64,000 bases of DNA from positions 1-64,000 of the forward strand of contig NZ_WMCD01000015.1 in NCBI RefSeq assembly GCF_010994275.1, in the 5' to 3' direction. Source of the DNA: Cyclobacterium jeungdonense (GTDB lineage Bacteria; Bacteroidota; Bacteroidia; Cytophagales; Cyclobacteriaceae). The translations under genes were made by a program, and so were the position numbers. The notes beneath the pieces are model-generated. The model was not told the origin of the DNA. It ran no database searches and was given only the letters and a program-made list of their open reading frames with translations. Every line of letters begins with the position of its first letter. Positions within the stretch are counted from its first letter, which is position 1. Positions 35,731 to 44,679 of the stretch are shown one piece after another.

Positions 35731-37026
35731 TCAATTTCCGAGTTCCAGAATGTCCTGTCCGATATCCTTCCGGAAATTGACCATTTCCCAACTAATTTGG
35801 TTTACCCTCTCGTAAGCACTTTCAATGGCTTCTTCCGTGGTTTCACCGATTCCAGTTATTCCCAATACCCTTCCACCATTAGTAGCCACTTCTCCGGAGG
35901 GTGTGGGTTTCGTTCCGGCGTGGAAAGTAATGGTTTGGTTAAGCGCTTGTTTTTCCAATCCGGAAATGATTTTGCCCTTTTCGTAGACCCCTGGATATCC
36001 CCCAGCCACCATAACGACGGTAGCTGTTTTGGTGGAAGCGGTCTGAAGCGTATACTGATTTAGTCTTTTTTCGGCAATGGCCTGCAGTAATTCCACGAAA
36101 TCACTTTCTATTCTCGGAAGAACTGCCTGCGTCTCGGGATCACCCATGCGTACATTGTATTCGATGACGTAGGGCTCGCCTTTCATATTCATTAATCCAA
36201 TAAACAGAAATCCTCTGAAATCAATACCAGCTCTTCTTAGGCCTTTAATGGTGGGTTGGACGACTTTCTCTTCCACCTTTTTCATAAAATCGGCATCGGC
36301 AAAAGGAACCGGGCTTATGGCACCCATACCACCGGTATTGGGGCCGGTATCTTTTTCTCCTATGCGCTTATAATCTTTGGCTTCTGGAAGAATTTTATAA
36401 TTATCGCCATCTGTAGCTACGAACACAGAAAGCTCAATTCCTTCCAGAAAGGTTTCCACCACTACTTTGGAAGACGCTTCTCCGAACTTATGCCCCACAA
36501 GCATCTCCTTTAAGTTGGCCTCCGCCTCTGAAAGGCTGGGACATATCAATACCCCTTTTCCAGCGGCCAATCCATCGGCTTTAAGTACTATGGGGAGGTT
36601 TTGAGTTTTCAGGTAGTTGATTCCCTCCTGCAGGCTTTCTTCCGTAAAAGTGGCGTATGAAGCGGTAGGAATACCGTTCTCCTTCATAAATTCCTTGGAA
36701 AAATCCTTACTTCCTTCCAATTGTGCTCCTGCTTTTCCCGGACCAACGACGGGGATGCCAGCTGTTTTTGGATCGGCCGCTAAAAAGTCGCGCAAACCGT
36801 TTACCAAAGGCTCCTCCGGGCCCACAACCAATAAATGTACCGCCTGTTCCTGACAAAAATTGCTTATCGCAGGAAAGTCATTCACCGCTATGGGAATATT
36901 TTGTCCAAGAGCTTGCGTGCCCGCATTTCCCGGGGCAACCCATAATTTTTTACAATGTGCACTTTTATTTATTTTCCAGGCAAAGGCGTGTTCTCTGCCA
37001 CCGCTTCCTAAAAGCAATATGTTCAT
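35731..37026 (-). CDS. purD: Phosphoribosylamine-glycine ligase PurD
   Basis: PurD makes glycinamide ribotide, the second step of purine synthesis, from phosphoribosylamine, glycine and ATP. The 431-residue ATP-grasp protein starts MNILLLGSGGREHAFAWK and has VVGPEEPLVNGL, LKADGLAAGKGV, GPNTGGMGAIS, the metal-binding YNVRMGDPETQA and VVMVAGGYPG. Length is normal. It lies 11 bases after recQ, so the two may share a transcript. Confidence 0.97.
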   Translation of the reverse strand: MNILLLGSGGREHAFAWKINKSAHCKKLWVAPGNAGTQALGQNIPIAVNDFPAISNFCQEQAVHLLVVGPEEPLVNGLRDFLAADPKTAGIPVVGPGKAGAQLEGSKDFSKEFMKENGIPTASYATFTEESLQEGINYLKTQNLPIVLKADGLAAGKGVLICPSLSEAEANLKEMLVGHKFGEASSKVVVETFLEGIELSVFVATDGDNYKILPEAKDYKRIGEKDTGPNTGGMGAISPVPFADADFMKKVEEKVVQPTIKGLRRAGIDFRGFLFIGLMNMKGEPYVIEYNVRMGDPETQAVLPRIESDFVELLQAIAEKRLNQYTLQTASTKTATVVMVAGGYPGVYEKGKIISGLEKQALNQTITFHAGTKPTPSGEVATNGGRVLGITGIGETTEEAIESAYERVNQISWEMVNFRKDIGQDILELGN

Positions 37027-37037
37027 GTATGTATCTG

Positions 37038-39215
37038 TTAATTGGCGTGATCTGAGATGAATTTGATTCGGTATACCCTTACTTCCTCTTCTGAGAAGTC
37101 TTCTTCTTCCAATTCTGCCATGGCTTCCCGAATTTTATCAGATTCTGCCGTCATAAAATAATCATGGAGTGCTTCTTCTCTCTCGTCATCCATGATATTT
37201 TGTATGTAATAATTGATATTCAATTTGGTGCCGCTGTAGATGATTTGCTCAATCTCGTGAAGCAATTCACTCATGCTAATATTTAAATTAGAGGCGATCT
37301 CATCCAAATCTATTTTTCTGTCGATTTGTTGAATGATCGTAATTTTCACCTTGGAGCGGGTACCGGATGTTTTTACTACCACATCCGAAGCGGTAATGAT
37401 TTCGTTTTCCTCCACGTAATTTTCGATCAGCCTTAGAAAACTGGCCCCGAATTTAGTGACTTTACCCATCCCAACGCCATTGATCTGTGCAAGTTCTTCC
37501 TTGCTGGTTGGATAGACCGTTGCCATTTCTTCAAGCGAGGGATCCTGAAAAACTACATACGGAGGTAGATTTTTGACTTTTGCGACTTTTTTCCGTTCTG
37601 CTTTCAAAAGTTCAAAAAGCTTCTCATCATAGGCTTTCCCCACACTGTTCATCTCTTCAGCAGATACAGTCTCGGCCATTTCTTCGAAATTATGGTTCTT
37701 ACTCAGTTTGACAGGGTAGGGCGCTTTTAAAAAGGCATCACTTTTTTCGGAAAGCAAAATAATGCCATAATTTTCGATATCTTTTTCAAGCAAACCGAAA
37801 ATCATTGCCTGACGAATTACTGTCTTCCAGTGGGTTTCATCCTTATCCTTGCCGACTCCAAACGTAGAAAGCTTATCGTGATCGTAGCTCTTAATGTACT
37901 CATCGCTTTCACCTCGAATAAGGCTAACAATATGATCCATGCTAAACCGCTGATTGGTTTCTTTTACCGCTTTAATAGCGGTAACTATGTCTTCCTGGCC
38001 GTCGAAGGTTTCTTTTGTTTTTTTACAATTGTCGCAAAACCCACAATCTTTATCCAGGGTTTCGCCGAAATAATGGAGCAGAAATCGCCTTCTGCAAACC
38101 GAACTTTCGGCATAGGCTGCCATTTCCTGCAGCAATACTTTCGCATTTTCGCGCTCGTTGACGGGTTTGTCCTTATTGAATTTCTCCAATTTCATGATGT
38201 CCTCATAGCGGTAGAACATGAGGCAATGTCCTTCCAGCCCATCCCTGCCGGCTCTGCCGGTTTCCTGGTAATAGCCTTCCAGGGATTTAGGTACATCGTA
38301 GTGGATCACGTATCGGACATCGGGTTTATCAATGCCCATACCAAAAGCAATGGTTGCGACAATGACATCCACTTCTTCGTTCAGAAAATCATCTTGGTTT
38401 TTTACTCTCACGTGTCCATCCAGACCGGCATGGTAGGGGGCAGCTTTGATCCCGTTTACCTGTAATAACTCGGCAATTTCGGTTACTTTTTTTCTGCTCA
38501 GGCAATAGATAATCCCCGATTTTCCTTTTTGGGATTTGATGTATTTAATGATTTCTTTCTTAGCCTCGTTTTTTATTTTTGGCCGAACTTCATAATACAG
38601 ATTGGTCCGGTTGAAGGAAGATTTAAAAAGATCTGCCTCTTCCATTTGAAGATTGCGCTGTATATCTTGCTGAACTTTAGGTGTAGCAGTTGCTGTCAGG
38701 GCAATGACCGGTAAATTATCTCCTATTTGAGAAATAATGGATTTAATTTTTCGGTATTCTGGTCTGAAATCATGACCCCATTCTGAAATGCAATGTGCCT
38801 CATCAATAGCCACAAAACTGATGGAGGCGTTTTTTAGGAATTGCACGTTTTCTTCCTTAGTAAGGGACTCCGGTGCCACATAGAGTAGTTTGGTAATCCC
38901 CGCAGAAACTTCACGTTTTACCCGGTTAGATTCAGATTTACTTAAGGTCGAATTAAGAAAGTGTGCATTAATACCGAAGGTGTTGAGTTGATCCACCTGG
39001 TTTTTCATCAATGCAATTAAGGGTGAAATGACGATTGCGGTGCCGTCTTTGGAAACAGCGGGCAGTTGGTAACAGAGGGATTTCCCTGCCCCCGTCGGCA
39101 TGATTACAAACGTATTATTTCCCTTAAGTATATTTTCAACGATGAGTTGTTGGTTTCCTCTAAATTGATTGAAACCAAATATCTTTTTTAGATTATCTTT
39201 TACTGCGTTATCCAC
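37038..39215 (-). CDS. recQ: ATP-dependent DNA helicase RecQ
   Basis: The 725-residue helicase has Walker A MPTGAGKS, DEAH in AIDEAHCISEWGHDFR, motif VI QETGRAGRDG, the zinc-binding cysteines (CRRRFLLHYFGE, then CGFCDNC), a winged-helix RQC domain and an HRDC domain at about 530-600 (LPPYVVFQDPSLEEMA). About 120 further residues carry a helix-turn-helix-like segment (KIDLDEIASNLNISMSEL). The start is GTG (39213-39215); the first in-frame ATG is inside Walker A, so GTG must be used. Confidence 0.95.
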   Translation of the reverse strand: MDNAVKDNLKKIFGFNQFRGNQQLIVENILKGNNTFVIMPTGAGKSLCYQLPAVSKDGTAIVISPLIALMKNQVDQLNTFGINAHFLNSTLSKSESNRVKREVSAGITKLLYVAPESLTKEENVQFLKNASISFVAIDEAHCISEWGHDFRPEYRKIKSIISQIGDNLPVIALTATATPKVQQDIQRNLQMEEADLFKSSFNRTNLYYEVRPKIKNEAKKEIIKYIKSQKGKSGIIYCLSRKKVTEIAELLQVNGIKAAPYHAGLDGHVRVKNQDDFLNEEVDVIVATIAFGMGIDKPDVRYVIHYDVPKSLEGYYQETGRAGRDGLEGHCLMFYRYEDIMKLEKFNKDKPVNERENAKVLLQEMAAYAESSVCRRRFLLHYFGETLDKDCGFCDNCKKTKETFDGQEDIVTAIKAVKETNQRFSMDHIVSLIRGESDEYIKSYDHDKLSTFGVGKDKDETHWKTVIRQAMIFGLLEKDIENYGIILLSEKSDAFLKAPYPVKLSKNHNFEEMAETVSAEEMNSVGKAYDEKLFELLKAERKKVAKVKNLPPYVVFQDPSLEEMATVYPTSKEELAQINGVGMGKVTKFGASFLRLIENYVEENEIITASDVVVKTSGTRSKVKITIIQQIDRKIDLDEIASNLNISMSELLHEIEQIIYSGTKLNINYYIQNIMDDEREEALHDYFMTAESDKIREAMAELEEEDFSEEEVRVYRIKFISDHAN

Positions 39216-39286
39216 TACACGAATAGTTTAATGAGTTGCTACGTGCCAATCATTAAAGTTTAAGGTAAATCTTTTCTACCTTTATA

Positions 39287-39294
39287 CAAAAATA
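39287..39294 (-). promoter_or_regulatory. Candidate -7 promoter box for recQ-purD
   Basis: The minus strand reads TATTTTTG, matching TAnnTTTG, 72 bases upstream of the recQ start in the divergent recQ/kdsD region. AT-rich sequence makes chance matches likely. Confidence 0.3.
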
Positions 39295-39313
39295 ACAATT
39301 AACAACTCTAAAA

Positions 39314-40282
39314 TTGAATTTACTAAAAAATATTAAACATACGGCAATTAAAGTCTTTCAAAACGAGGCCGATGCGCTATTAAATCTGATCCCTTATATC
39401 GGGGATGATTTTGAGGCCTGTGTGCAGGATTTATTGCAGGCTTCCGGTAGGGTGGTCGTAACCGGAATTGGAAAAAGTGCTATTATATCAAATAAAATTG
39501 TGGCAACCTTCAATTCCACAGGAACTCCTTCTTTATTTATGCATGCCGCCGATGCAATTCATGGAGATTTAGGTATGATTAAAAAAGAAGATTTTGTAAT
39601 ATGCGTATCCCAAAGTGGCAATACCCCAGAGATAAAAGTCTTGGTCCCGCTACTTAAACAGCTGGGAAATAAGCTGATAGCTCTGGTAGGTAACCGGGGT
39701 AGCTACCTGGCGAAACAGGCAGATTATGTTTTGTATACCGGGATTGAGGAGGAAGCCTGTCCCAATAATCTGGCACCGACCACTAGTACCACGGTTCAAA
39801 TGGCCATGGGGGATGCACTGGCTGTTTGCCTGCTTTCTGCCAGGGGTTTTACGGCCGAATCTTTTGCCCGGTTTCATCCTGGTGGAGCCTTGGGCAAACA
39901 ACTTTACCTGAAGGTAGGTGACCTGATGGACAAGTCCCTGCTTCCGCTGGTAGAGGAAGATGCTTCCCTTAAGGAAGTGATTGTTGAAATAAGCAGCAAA
40001 CGTCTTGGTGCTACCGCTGTAGTGAATAAGCAGGGAAGGTTGGTAGGTATCGTTACAGATGGGGACTTGAGGAGAATGCTTCAAATGAATCCGGACCTTT
40101 CCCAAATTCTTGCGGGAAGTATTATGTCCAAAGCTCCAAAGACGATTGGAGAGGAGGAATATGCCGTAAAAGCCCTCGGTTTGATGCGGTCGTATAATAT
40201 CACGCAGCTGGTCGTGACAAAAGGTGATGAAGTCATTGGCTTCATTCATATACATGATTTAATGAAGGAAGGTATTGTATAA
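39314..40282 (+). CDS. kdsD: KpsF/GutQ-type arabinose-5-phosphate isomerase (KdsD)
   Basis: It interconverts ribulose-5-phosphate and arabinose-5-phosphate, the entry to Kdo for lipopolysaccharide. The 322-residue protein has a SIS domain at about 30-165 (GIGKSAI, FMHAADAIHGDLGM, VSQSGNTPEI) and two CBS domains from about 205. The start is TTG: the family N-terminus (LLKNIKHTAIKVFQNEADAL) is in frame from TTG 39314, and the first ATG is 70 codons in. The next gene begins 2 bases later. Confidence 0.94.
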   Translation: MNLLKNIKHTAIKVFQNEADALLNLIPYIGDDFEACVQDLLQASGRVVVTGIGKSAIISNKIVATFNSTGTPSLFMHAADAIHGDLGMIKKEDFVICVSQSGNTPEIKVLVPLLKQLGNKLIALVGNRGSYLAKQADYVLYTGIEEEACPNNLAPTTSTTVQMAMGDALAVCLLSARGFTAESFARFHPGGALGKQLYLKVGDLMDKSLLPLVEEDASLKEVIVEISSKRLGATAVVNKQGRLVGIVTDGDLRRMLQMNPDLSQILAGSIMSKAPKTIGEEEYAVKALGLMRSYNITQLVVTKGDEVIGFIHIHDLMKEGIV

Positions 40283-40284
40283 TT

Positions 40285-41361
40285 ATGGAAGTAGAGGATA
40301 GGTACATTGTTATTTTAGCAGGCGGTATTGGCATTAAATTTTGGCCTACCAGTCGGTATCACAAACCCAAGCAATTTTTGGATTTGCTTGGGACCGGCCG
40401 TTCGTTGTTGCAAATGACCTTTGACCGGTTCAGACCTTATTACGATAATCGACAGTTTATCGTCGTTACCAATACTCGATACCTGCCGCTGGTAAAAGAG
40501 CAACTTCCGGAACTGGCAGACGAACAGCTTTTGGTAGAGCCTTTAAGGCGGGATACTGCCGTATCAATTGCTCTGGCTAGCTATAAAATTAAAAAATTAA
40601 ACCCCAATGCCCGGGTGTTGATTAGTCCCTCTGACCAATTGATTTTTAATGAGAAAGCATTTTTTGAAGCCATCGAATTAGCCATGGAAGGGGCCAGGGA
40701 GTCAGGAAATTTAGTCACGTTGGGCATCAGGCCAAACCGTCCGGATACGAGTTACGGATACATCCAATATTTTCCGGAAGAAGGAAAACCCGTAAAAAAA
40801 GTAAAAACCTTTACGGAAAAGCCAGACCTTTCCCTTGCTACTACTTTTCTGGAAAGTGGCGATTTTGTTTGGAATTCAGGGACGTTCATTTGGAAAAATA
40901 AGAGTATCATCGCATCATTTGAAAAGCATCTTCCAGAAATAGCGGAAGTCTTTGAAGAAGGAGAGATGTATTTTTGTACAGAAAATGAGCGACCGTTTTT
41001 GAAAAAAGCCTATAGCTTGATCAAAAATATTTCCATAGACCATGGGGTGTTGGAAAAATCGGATGAAGTATTCACCGTTTTGGGAGATTTCGGATGGTCC
41101 GATTTAGGGTCCTGGCAAAATCTTTACGAGGTAAGTAAAAAAGACGAGAAGAAAAACACGGTGCTGGGAGAAGCACTACTCTACGACACCGAGAACTGCT
41201 TCATCAAGTTGCCCAAAGACAAGTTGCTGGTGGTTCAGGGCTTAAAGGAATATTTGATCAGTGATAGCGATAACGTCTTGTTGATTTGCAAATTAGGTGA
41301 CGAAGGGAAATTTCGTGAATTTGTCACAGATGCGAAGAAAATTGATGAGCGCTTTATTTAA
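40285..41361 (+). CDS. Mannose-1-phosphate guanylyltransferase
   Basis: It makes GDP-mannose from mannose-1-phosphate and GTP for polysaccharides and glycoconjugates. The 358-residue nucleotidyltransferase has AGGIGIKFWPTSR (GxGxRxWPxSR with K for R), KPKQFLDLL, ISPSDQLI, FTEKPD and VWNSGTFIWK. The isomerase domain of bifunctional ManC/AlgA is absent, so it is the single-function form. It is coupled to kdsD; both supply surface-sugar precursors. Confidence 0.92.
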   Translation: MEVEDRYIVILAGGIGIKFWPTSRYHKPKQFLDLLGTGRSLLQMTFDRFRPYYDNRQFIVVTNTRYLPLVKEQLPELADEQLLVEPLRRDTAVSIALASYKIKKLNPNARVLISPSDQLIFNEKAFFEAIELAMEGARESGNLVTLGIRPNRPDTSYGYIQYFPEEGKPVKKVKTFTEKPDLSLATTFLESGDFVWNSGTFIWKNKSIIASFEKHLPEIAEVFEEGEMYFCTENERPFLKKAYSLIKNISIDHGVLEKSDEVFTVLGDFGWSDLGSWQNLYEVSKKDEKKNTVLGEALLYDTENCFIKLPKDKLLVVQGLKEYLISDSDNVLLICKLGDEGKFREFVTDAKKIDERFI

Positions 41362-41483
41362 GGTAGAACATGGTAATGCTTACCCCGACCGGCAAATTCA
41401 GAGCAAAGAAATTTCTTTCCGGTAAATTAAAAAGGGTCGCCCTGATAGGGTAATTCCCCAAACTTCGGCATCCATTGGGGATT

Positions 41484-42317
41484 TCAACTTACACTGCCAG
41501 TATCCTCCCCTGTTTCTTTTTCAAAGGCCGCCACTGCATTTCTGACCGAGCCATACCGATGCAGCATTTCGTTTGCTTCTTGTTCGTTTAGCCCGGTAGC
41601 TTCCATGATCATTCGGGTGCCTCTCTGCACTAATTTTTTATTGGAAAGTTGCATGTCCACCATTTTGTTTCCTTTCACCTTGCCCAATTTGATCATGACG
41701 CTGGTAGAAATCATGTTGAGAGCTAATTTTTGGCCTGTTCCCGACTTCATTCGGGTACTGCCGGTAACAAACTCCGGACCGACCACGACTTCTACCGGGA
41801 AAGAAACGGATTTGGCAAGCGGACTTCCTTCGTTACAAGTAATACAACCAGTTAGCAGGCCAGCAGCACCTGCCGCTTTTACCCCCCCAATGACATAAGG
41901 AGTGGTACCTGAGGCAGCAATGCCAATGACTGAGTCTTGTTCATTAATCCCATACTTTTGGATATCTTTCCATGCCTGATCGGGATCATCTTCGGCGTTT
42001 TCTACGGCTTTTCGGATGGCATGATCTCCACCGGCGATAAGACCAATGACCAGGTCATGTGGAACGCCATAGGTAGGCGGACACTCGGAAGCATCCAAAA
42101 TCCCCAATCTTCCGCTGGTACCCGCCCCAATATAAATCAACCGCCCTCCTTTTTGCATGCGAGGCACAATGGCTTCAATCAGGGCTTCTAGTTGTGGCAA
42201 GGCTTTAAGTACAGCCAGAGGAACGGTTTGATCCTCTTTATTCATATTGGTCAGCAATTCGTTGACCGACATGTTTTCCAGGTGATCGTAAAACGATGGG
42301 CTTTCGGTAGTGCTCAT
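41484..42317 (-). CDS. murQ: N-acetylmuramic acid 6-phosphate etherase MurQ
   Basis: MurQ cleaves the lactyl ether of MurNAc-6-phosphate to give GlcNAc-6-phosphate and lactate during cell-wall recycling. The 277-residue SIS-domain protein has GAGTSGRLGILDASECPPTYG divided as GAGTSGRLG and ASECPPTYG, IAASGTTPYVIGG and VTGSTRMKSGTGQKLALNM (as STRMKSGTGQK), with the family's catalytic glutamate region. It overlaps the upstream kinase gene by 4 bases. Confidence 0.96.
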   Translation of the reverse strand: MSTTESPSFYDHLENMSVNELLTNMNKEDQTVPLAVLKALPQLEALIEAIVPRMQKGGRLIYIGAGTSGRLGILDASECPPTYGVPHDLVIGLIAGGDHAIRKAVENAEDDPDQAWKDIQKYGINEQDSVIGIAASGTTPYVIGGVKAAGAAGLLTGCITCNEGSPLAKSVSFPVEVVVGPEFVTGSTRMKSGTGQKLALNMISTSVMIKLGKVKGNKMVDMQLSNKKLVQRGTRMIMEATGLNEQEANEMLHRYGSVRNAVAAFEKETGEDTGSVS

Positions 42318-43156
42318 ATTTTTTTTTGATGGTATAGGGTCAAGCCTGCTATTGGTGTTTCGATGATGGTTTTTATTTGTATTTGCAGGTCTTCTCCTAC
42401 TTTTCTGAGTACATCGTGATTGTAGTAGGCTATGGATCCCACAAAATTTACCGGCTTTTCTTGATAACCTTCGTAACGCATCACATGGCGGTAGAAAAAG
42501 TCTTTGAAACCATCATATATCAGCCGGTAACAGTAGGGATCTGATTTATGCTGGGTAATGAAAGTACAAAATCCAGCCATGTACCGGTTGGGGAAGGGTT
42601 TTTTGTAGACGTTGTCCTGGATCTCAAATATGGACAGGTTATATGTTTTGATGCATTCTTCCCGGATAGATGCAGGCATGTCGTCATAGATGAAATCCTG
42701 TAAAAAATGTTTACCAATGTAAGATCCCCCTCCTTCATCTCCTAAAAGGTAACCAGGAGACGGCCGACTCATGGTAATGTTTTCCCCATCGTAGTCGCCG
42801 CTATTGGAGCCTGTCCCCAGTATGCATGCGATCCCGGGTTCGTGCCCGCAGGTTGCCCGTGCCGAAGCCAACAAGTCGTGGTCTACAAATACCCTAGCCG
42901 CCGGATACAAACTGTTGATGGCTTGCCGTACGGATTCCTGATTACTTTGCGAAGTGCAACCTGCCCCATAAAAATGAACCTCATTGACCTGTTCCCTCAA
43001 TTCCAACAGCGGAGGGGAATTAAGTCCCGCAATCATGTCCTTTTTGGTTTGGTAATAGGGATTAAACCCAATTGTTCTAAATTGAGAAACGGCACCATTT
43101 TTTTGGATTACCCGCCAATCGGTTTTGCTGGAACCACTGTCTGCGATCAGGATCAT
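42314..43156 (-). CDS. BadF/BadG-type N-acetylglucosamine kinase
   Basis: The 280-residue ASKHA-fold kinase has phosphate loop ADSGSSKTDW at 4-13, FVDHDLLASARA, CILGTGSNSGDYDG and GYLLGDEGGGSYIGK. This subgroup phosphorylates GlcNAc (or MurNAc-type sugars) with ATP. Sitting between a cytochrome b5-like gene and murQ in one operon, it fits amino-sugar recycling from peptidoglycan. The start directly follows the upstream stop (TAA-ATG). Confidence 0.9.
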   Translation of the reverse strand: MILIADSGSSKTDWRVIQKNGAVSQFRTIGFNPYYQTKKDMIAGLNSPPLLELREQVNEVHFYGAGCTSQSNQESVRQAINSLYPAARVFVDHDLLASARATCGHEPGIACILGTGSNSGDYDGENITMSRPSPGYLLGDEGGGSYIGKHFLQDFIYDDMPASIREECIKTYNLSIFEIQDNVYKKPFPNRYMAGFCTFITQHKSDPYCYRLIYDGFKDFFYRHVMRYEGYQEKPVNFVGSIAYYNHDVLRKVGEDLQIQIKTIIETPIAGLTLYHQKKI

Positions 43157-43384
43157 TTATTTTAGGTAGCCTATAGGTTCAAATTTATCAAATACATTCG
43201 CTGAATGGGGGGCGTCTTTCAACTCCTCTGTGAGGTCCTGTCCCGCCCAATGCTCGTAGTGACGCCCATTTTTCCAAAGCCTGGAATTTCCAAGGTCGTA
43301 GATCTTTCCGCAGAAAGCAATCCAGATTTCAGGCTTGTCTTGCCCGTTGCGTAAGGCCAGTTGGTTTTTTGAAAGGAAAATCAT
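43157..43384 (-). CDS. Small cytochrome b5-like heme-binding protein
   Basis: A 75-residue soluble protein that is almost entirely a cytochrome b5/MAPR-like domain: WIAFCGKIYDLGNSRLWKNG, then HYEHWAGQDLTEELKDAPH with H42, H45 and H60 as possible heme ligands. No signal or membrane segment is seen. It is first in the operon with the GlcNAc kinase and murQ, an unexpected partner for sugar recycling. Confidence 0.82.
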   Translation of the reverse strand: MIFLSKNQLALRNGQDKPEIWIAFCGKIYDLGNSRLWKNGRHYEHWAGQDLTEELKDAPHSANVFDKFEPIGYLK

Positions 43385-43399
43385 GAATCCACTTTGCTA

Positions 43400-43407
43400 C
43401 AAATATA
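43400..43407 (-). promoter_or_regulatory. Candidate -7 promoter box for the cytochrome b5-kinase-murQ operon
   Basis: The minus strand reads TATATTTG, an exact TAnnTTTG match, 16 bases upstream of the first gene's ATG. The leader would be only about 10 bases. Confidence 0.45.
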
Positions 43408-43435
43408 CCACAGGATCCGCAATTTCCATCATTAA

Positions 43436-44593
43436 TCAGTAGAGTTTGAGTTGGGAGTTGACCCATCGTTCCGGGATTTCTCCCCTTTGAGCGGTTTGGT
43501 AGTCCTGATAGCTGCAGGGAATGATGGTATCCCTGTTAAATTTTTCGTTTTGGTTTTTGGGTATCTCCATCCACCATTTCCCACTTAATTTGCTTTTGTA
43601 AAAATGCAAAATGGAAGGTTTGGAATCCAAAGAAACAGTATATTTTATATAATCATTGCTTTGGAAAGACAAGCTGTCTTTCCGCTGGTAAAAGCCCTCA
43701 ATAAAGTACCAGATCATGGTAGCAATTACAGAAGCCGTTTTTTGGCGAGAATCGTCTAAATTGGAATGGTATCCATAAATCCCCATAGAGCTCAATTTTT
43801 CATTTGTTCCAGCAAACCAACAAATTTGACAAGCCTCTTCAGCACTCAGACCAAAAGGCTGGGCATCTATCGCCCCGGGAGCATCTGATGAATGGATGGC
43901 ACAGATATCGAAACTCAACAGGTCCGCATTCCGAATGAGCGGTTCTGTTTCTTTGAAGCTATCTCTTAATTGACCTAGCCGGATATGGTCGAAATACAAT
44001 TTTTCCAAGGTAGTTACCAATTCCGGGTCCGTCAGAAAACTCTGATAGGCCAGGTGGCAATAATTAAACATGTAATTGGGCTCGTGCAAAATAATATCCT
44101 GCGAATGCAACTCCTGAGCTGTTCCCTGGTCTTCCATGTCCATTTTAGCATCCACGGTCAGCAAGCTAACCAGCTTTTTCATGTGTTGGTAGGATTTGAA
44201 CTGGCCAATATCCAAATCGTGGCTACCTCCTATAAAGACGGGTAAAATCTGGGATTTTAAGAGAAATTCTCCAATGGCACTCAAAAGGGAAATGGTTTCT
44301 TCTCTGTTTTTACCGGTTTTAAGGTTGCCTAAGTCAGCGATGCTGTAGTTACTTTGCCCTTTTTTTAATGGGTATAATCTTTTCCGTACGTTTTCCGTAC
44401 TTCCTGATACAGACAGCAGCTGCTCATCCTCGGTACCTCTGTATTCTTCGATCCCAATTAGGGCTATATGGATACCTTCCAAGTCTGGGAAGGTTTCGGC
44501 ATGGCAATGAATGTGGTAATAAAACGCATTGTGTCCAAACTGCTGATGTAAAAGTTTTGCAGGGATGGGGTCGAAAAATGCCTGAAGATCCAT
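43436..44593 (-). CDS. Ureohydrolase (arginase/formimidoylglutamase)-fold protein with altered metal site
   Basis: The 385-residue protein aligns with arginase-family signatures but has lost ligands. GGSHD at 122-126 is present; DAHxD appears as DAKMD at 148-152; the SxDxDxxDP motif is SFDICAIHSSDAP at 227-239, with only part of the acids. A C-terminal domain from about 290 (KYTVSLDSKPSILHFYKSK) is extra. Bacteroidota proteins of this type are often labelled formimidoylglutamase, but with two manganese ligands changed, hydrolysis is doubtful. Single gene. Confidence 0.8.
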   Translation of the reverse strand: MDLQAFFDPIPAKLLHQQFGHNAFYYHIHCHAETFPDLEGIHIALIGIEEYRGTEDEQLLSVSGSTENVRKRLYPLKKGQSNYSIADLGNLKTGKNREETISLLSAIGEFLLKSQILPVFIGGSHDLDIGQFKSYQHMKKLVSLLTVDAKMDMEDQGTAQELHSQDIILHEPNYMFNYCHLAYQSFLTDPELVTTLEKLYFDHIRLGQLRDSFKETEPLIRNADLLSFDICAIHSSDAPGAIDAQPFGLSAEEACQICWFAGTNEKLSSMGIYGYHSNLDDSRQKTASVIATMIWYFIEGFYQRKDSLSFQSNDYIKYTVSLDSKPSILHFYKSKLSGKWWMEIPKNQNEKFNRDTIIPCSYQDYQTAQRGEIPERWVNSQLKLY

Positions 44594-44638
44594 GGATATT
44601 CGTTCAAATTAAAGATCAAATCTAATGAAAACACATGG

Positions 44639-44670
44639 AAAAAAAAAGGTCCCGTTTGCATAACGGGACC
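44639..44670 (-). terminator. Rho-independent terminator of nqrF
   Basis: On the minus strand GGTCCCGTTATGCAAACGGGACC forms an 8-9 base-pair stem followed by nine T residues. It is 10 bases past the nqrF stop. Confidence 0.9.
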
Positions 44671-44679
44671 CAAATGGAG

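Noticed and set aside
37830..38465. A 211-codon plus-strand frame inside recQ
   Set aside because: Antisense shadow; the recQ motifs on the other strand are complete.
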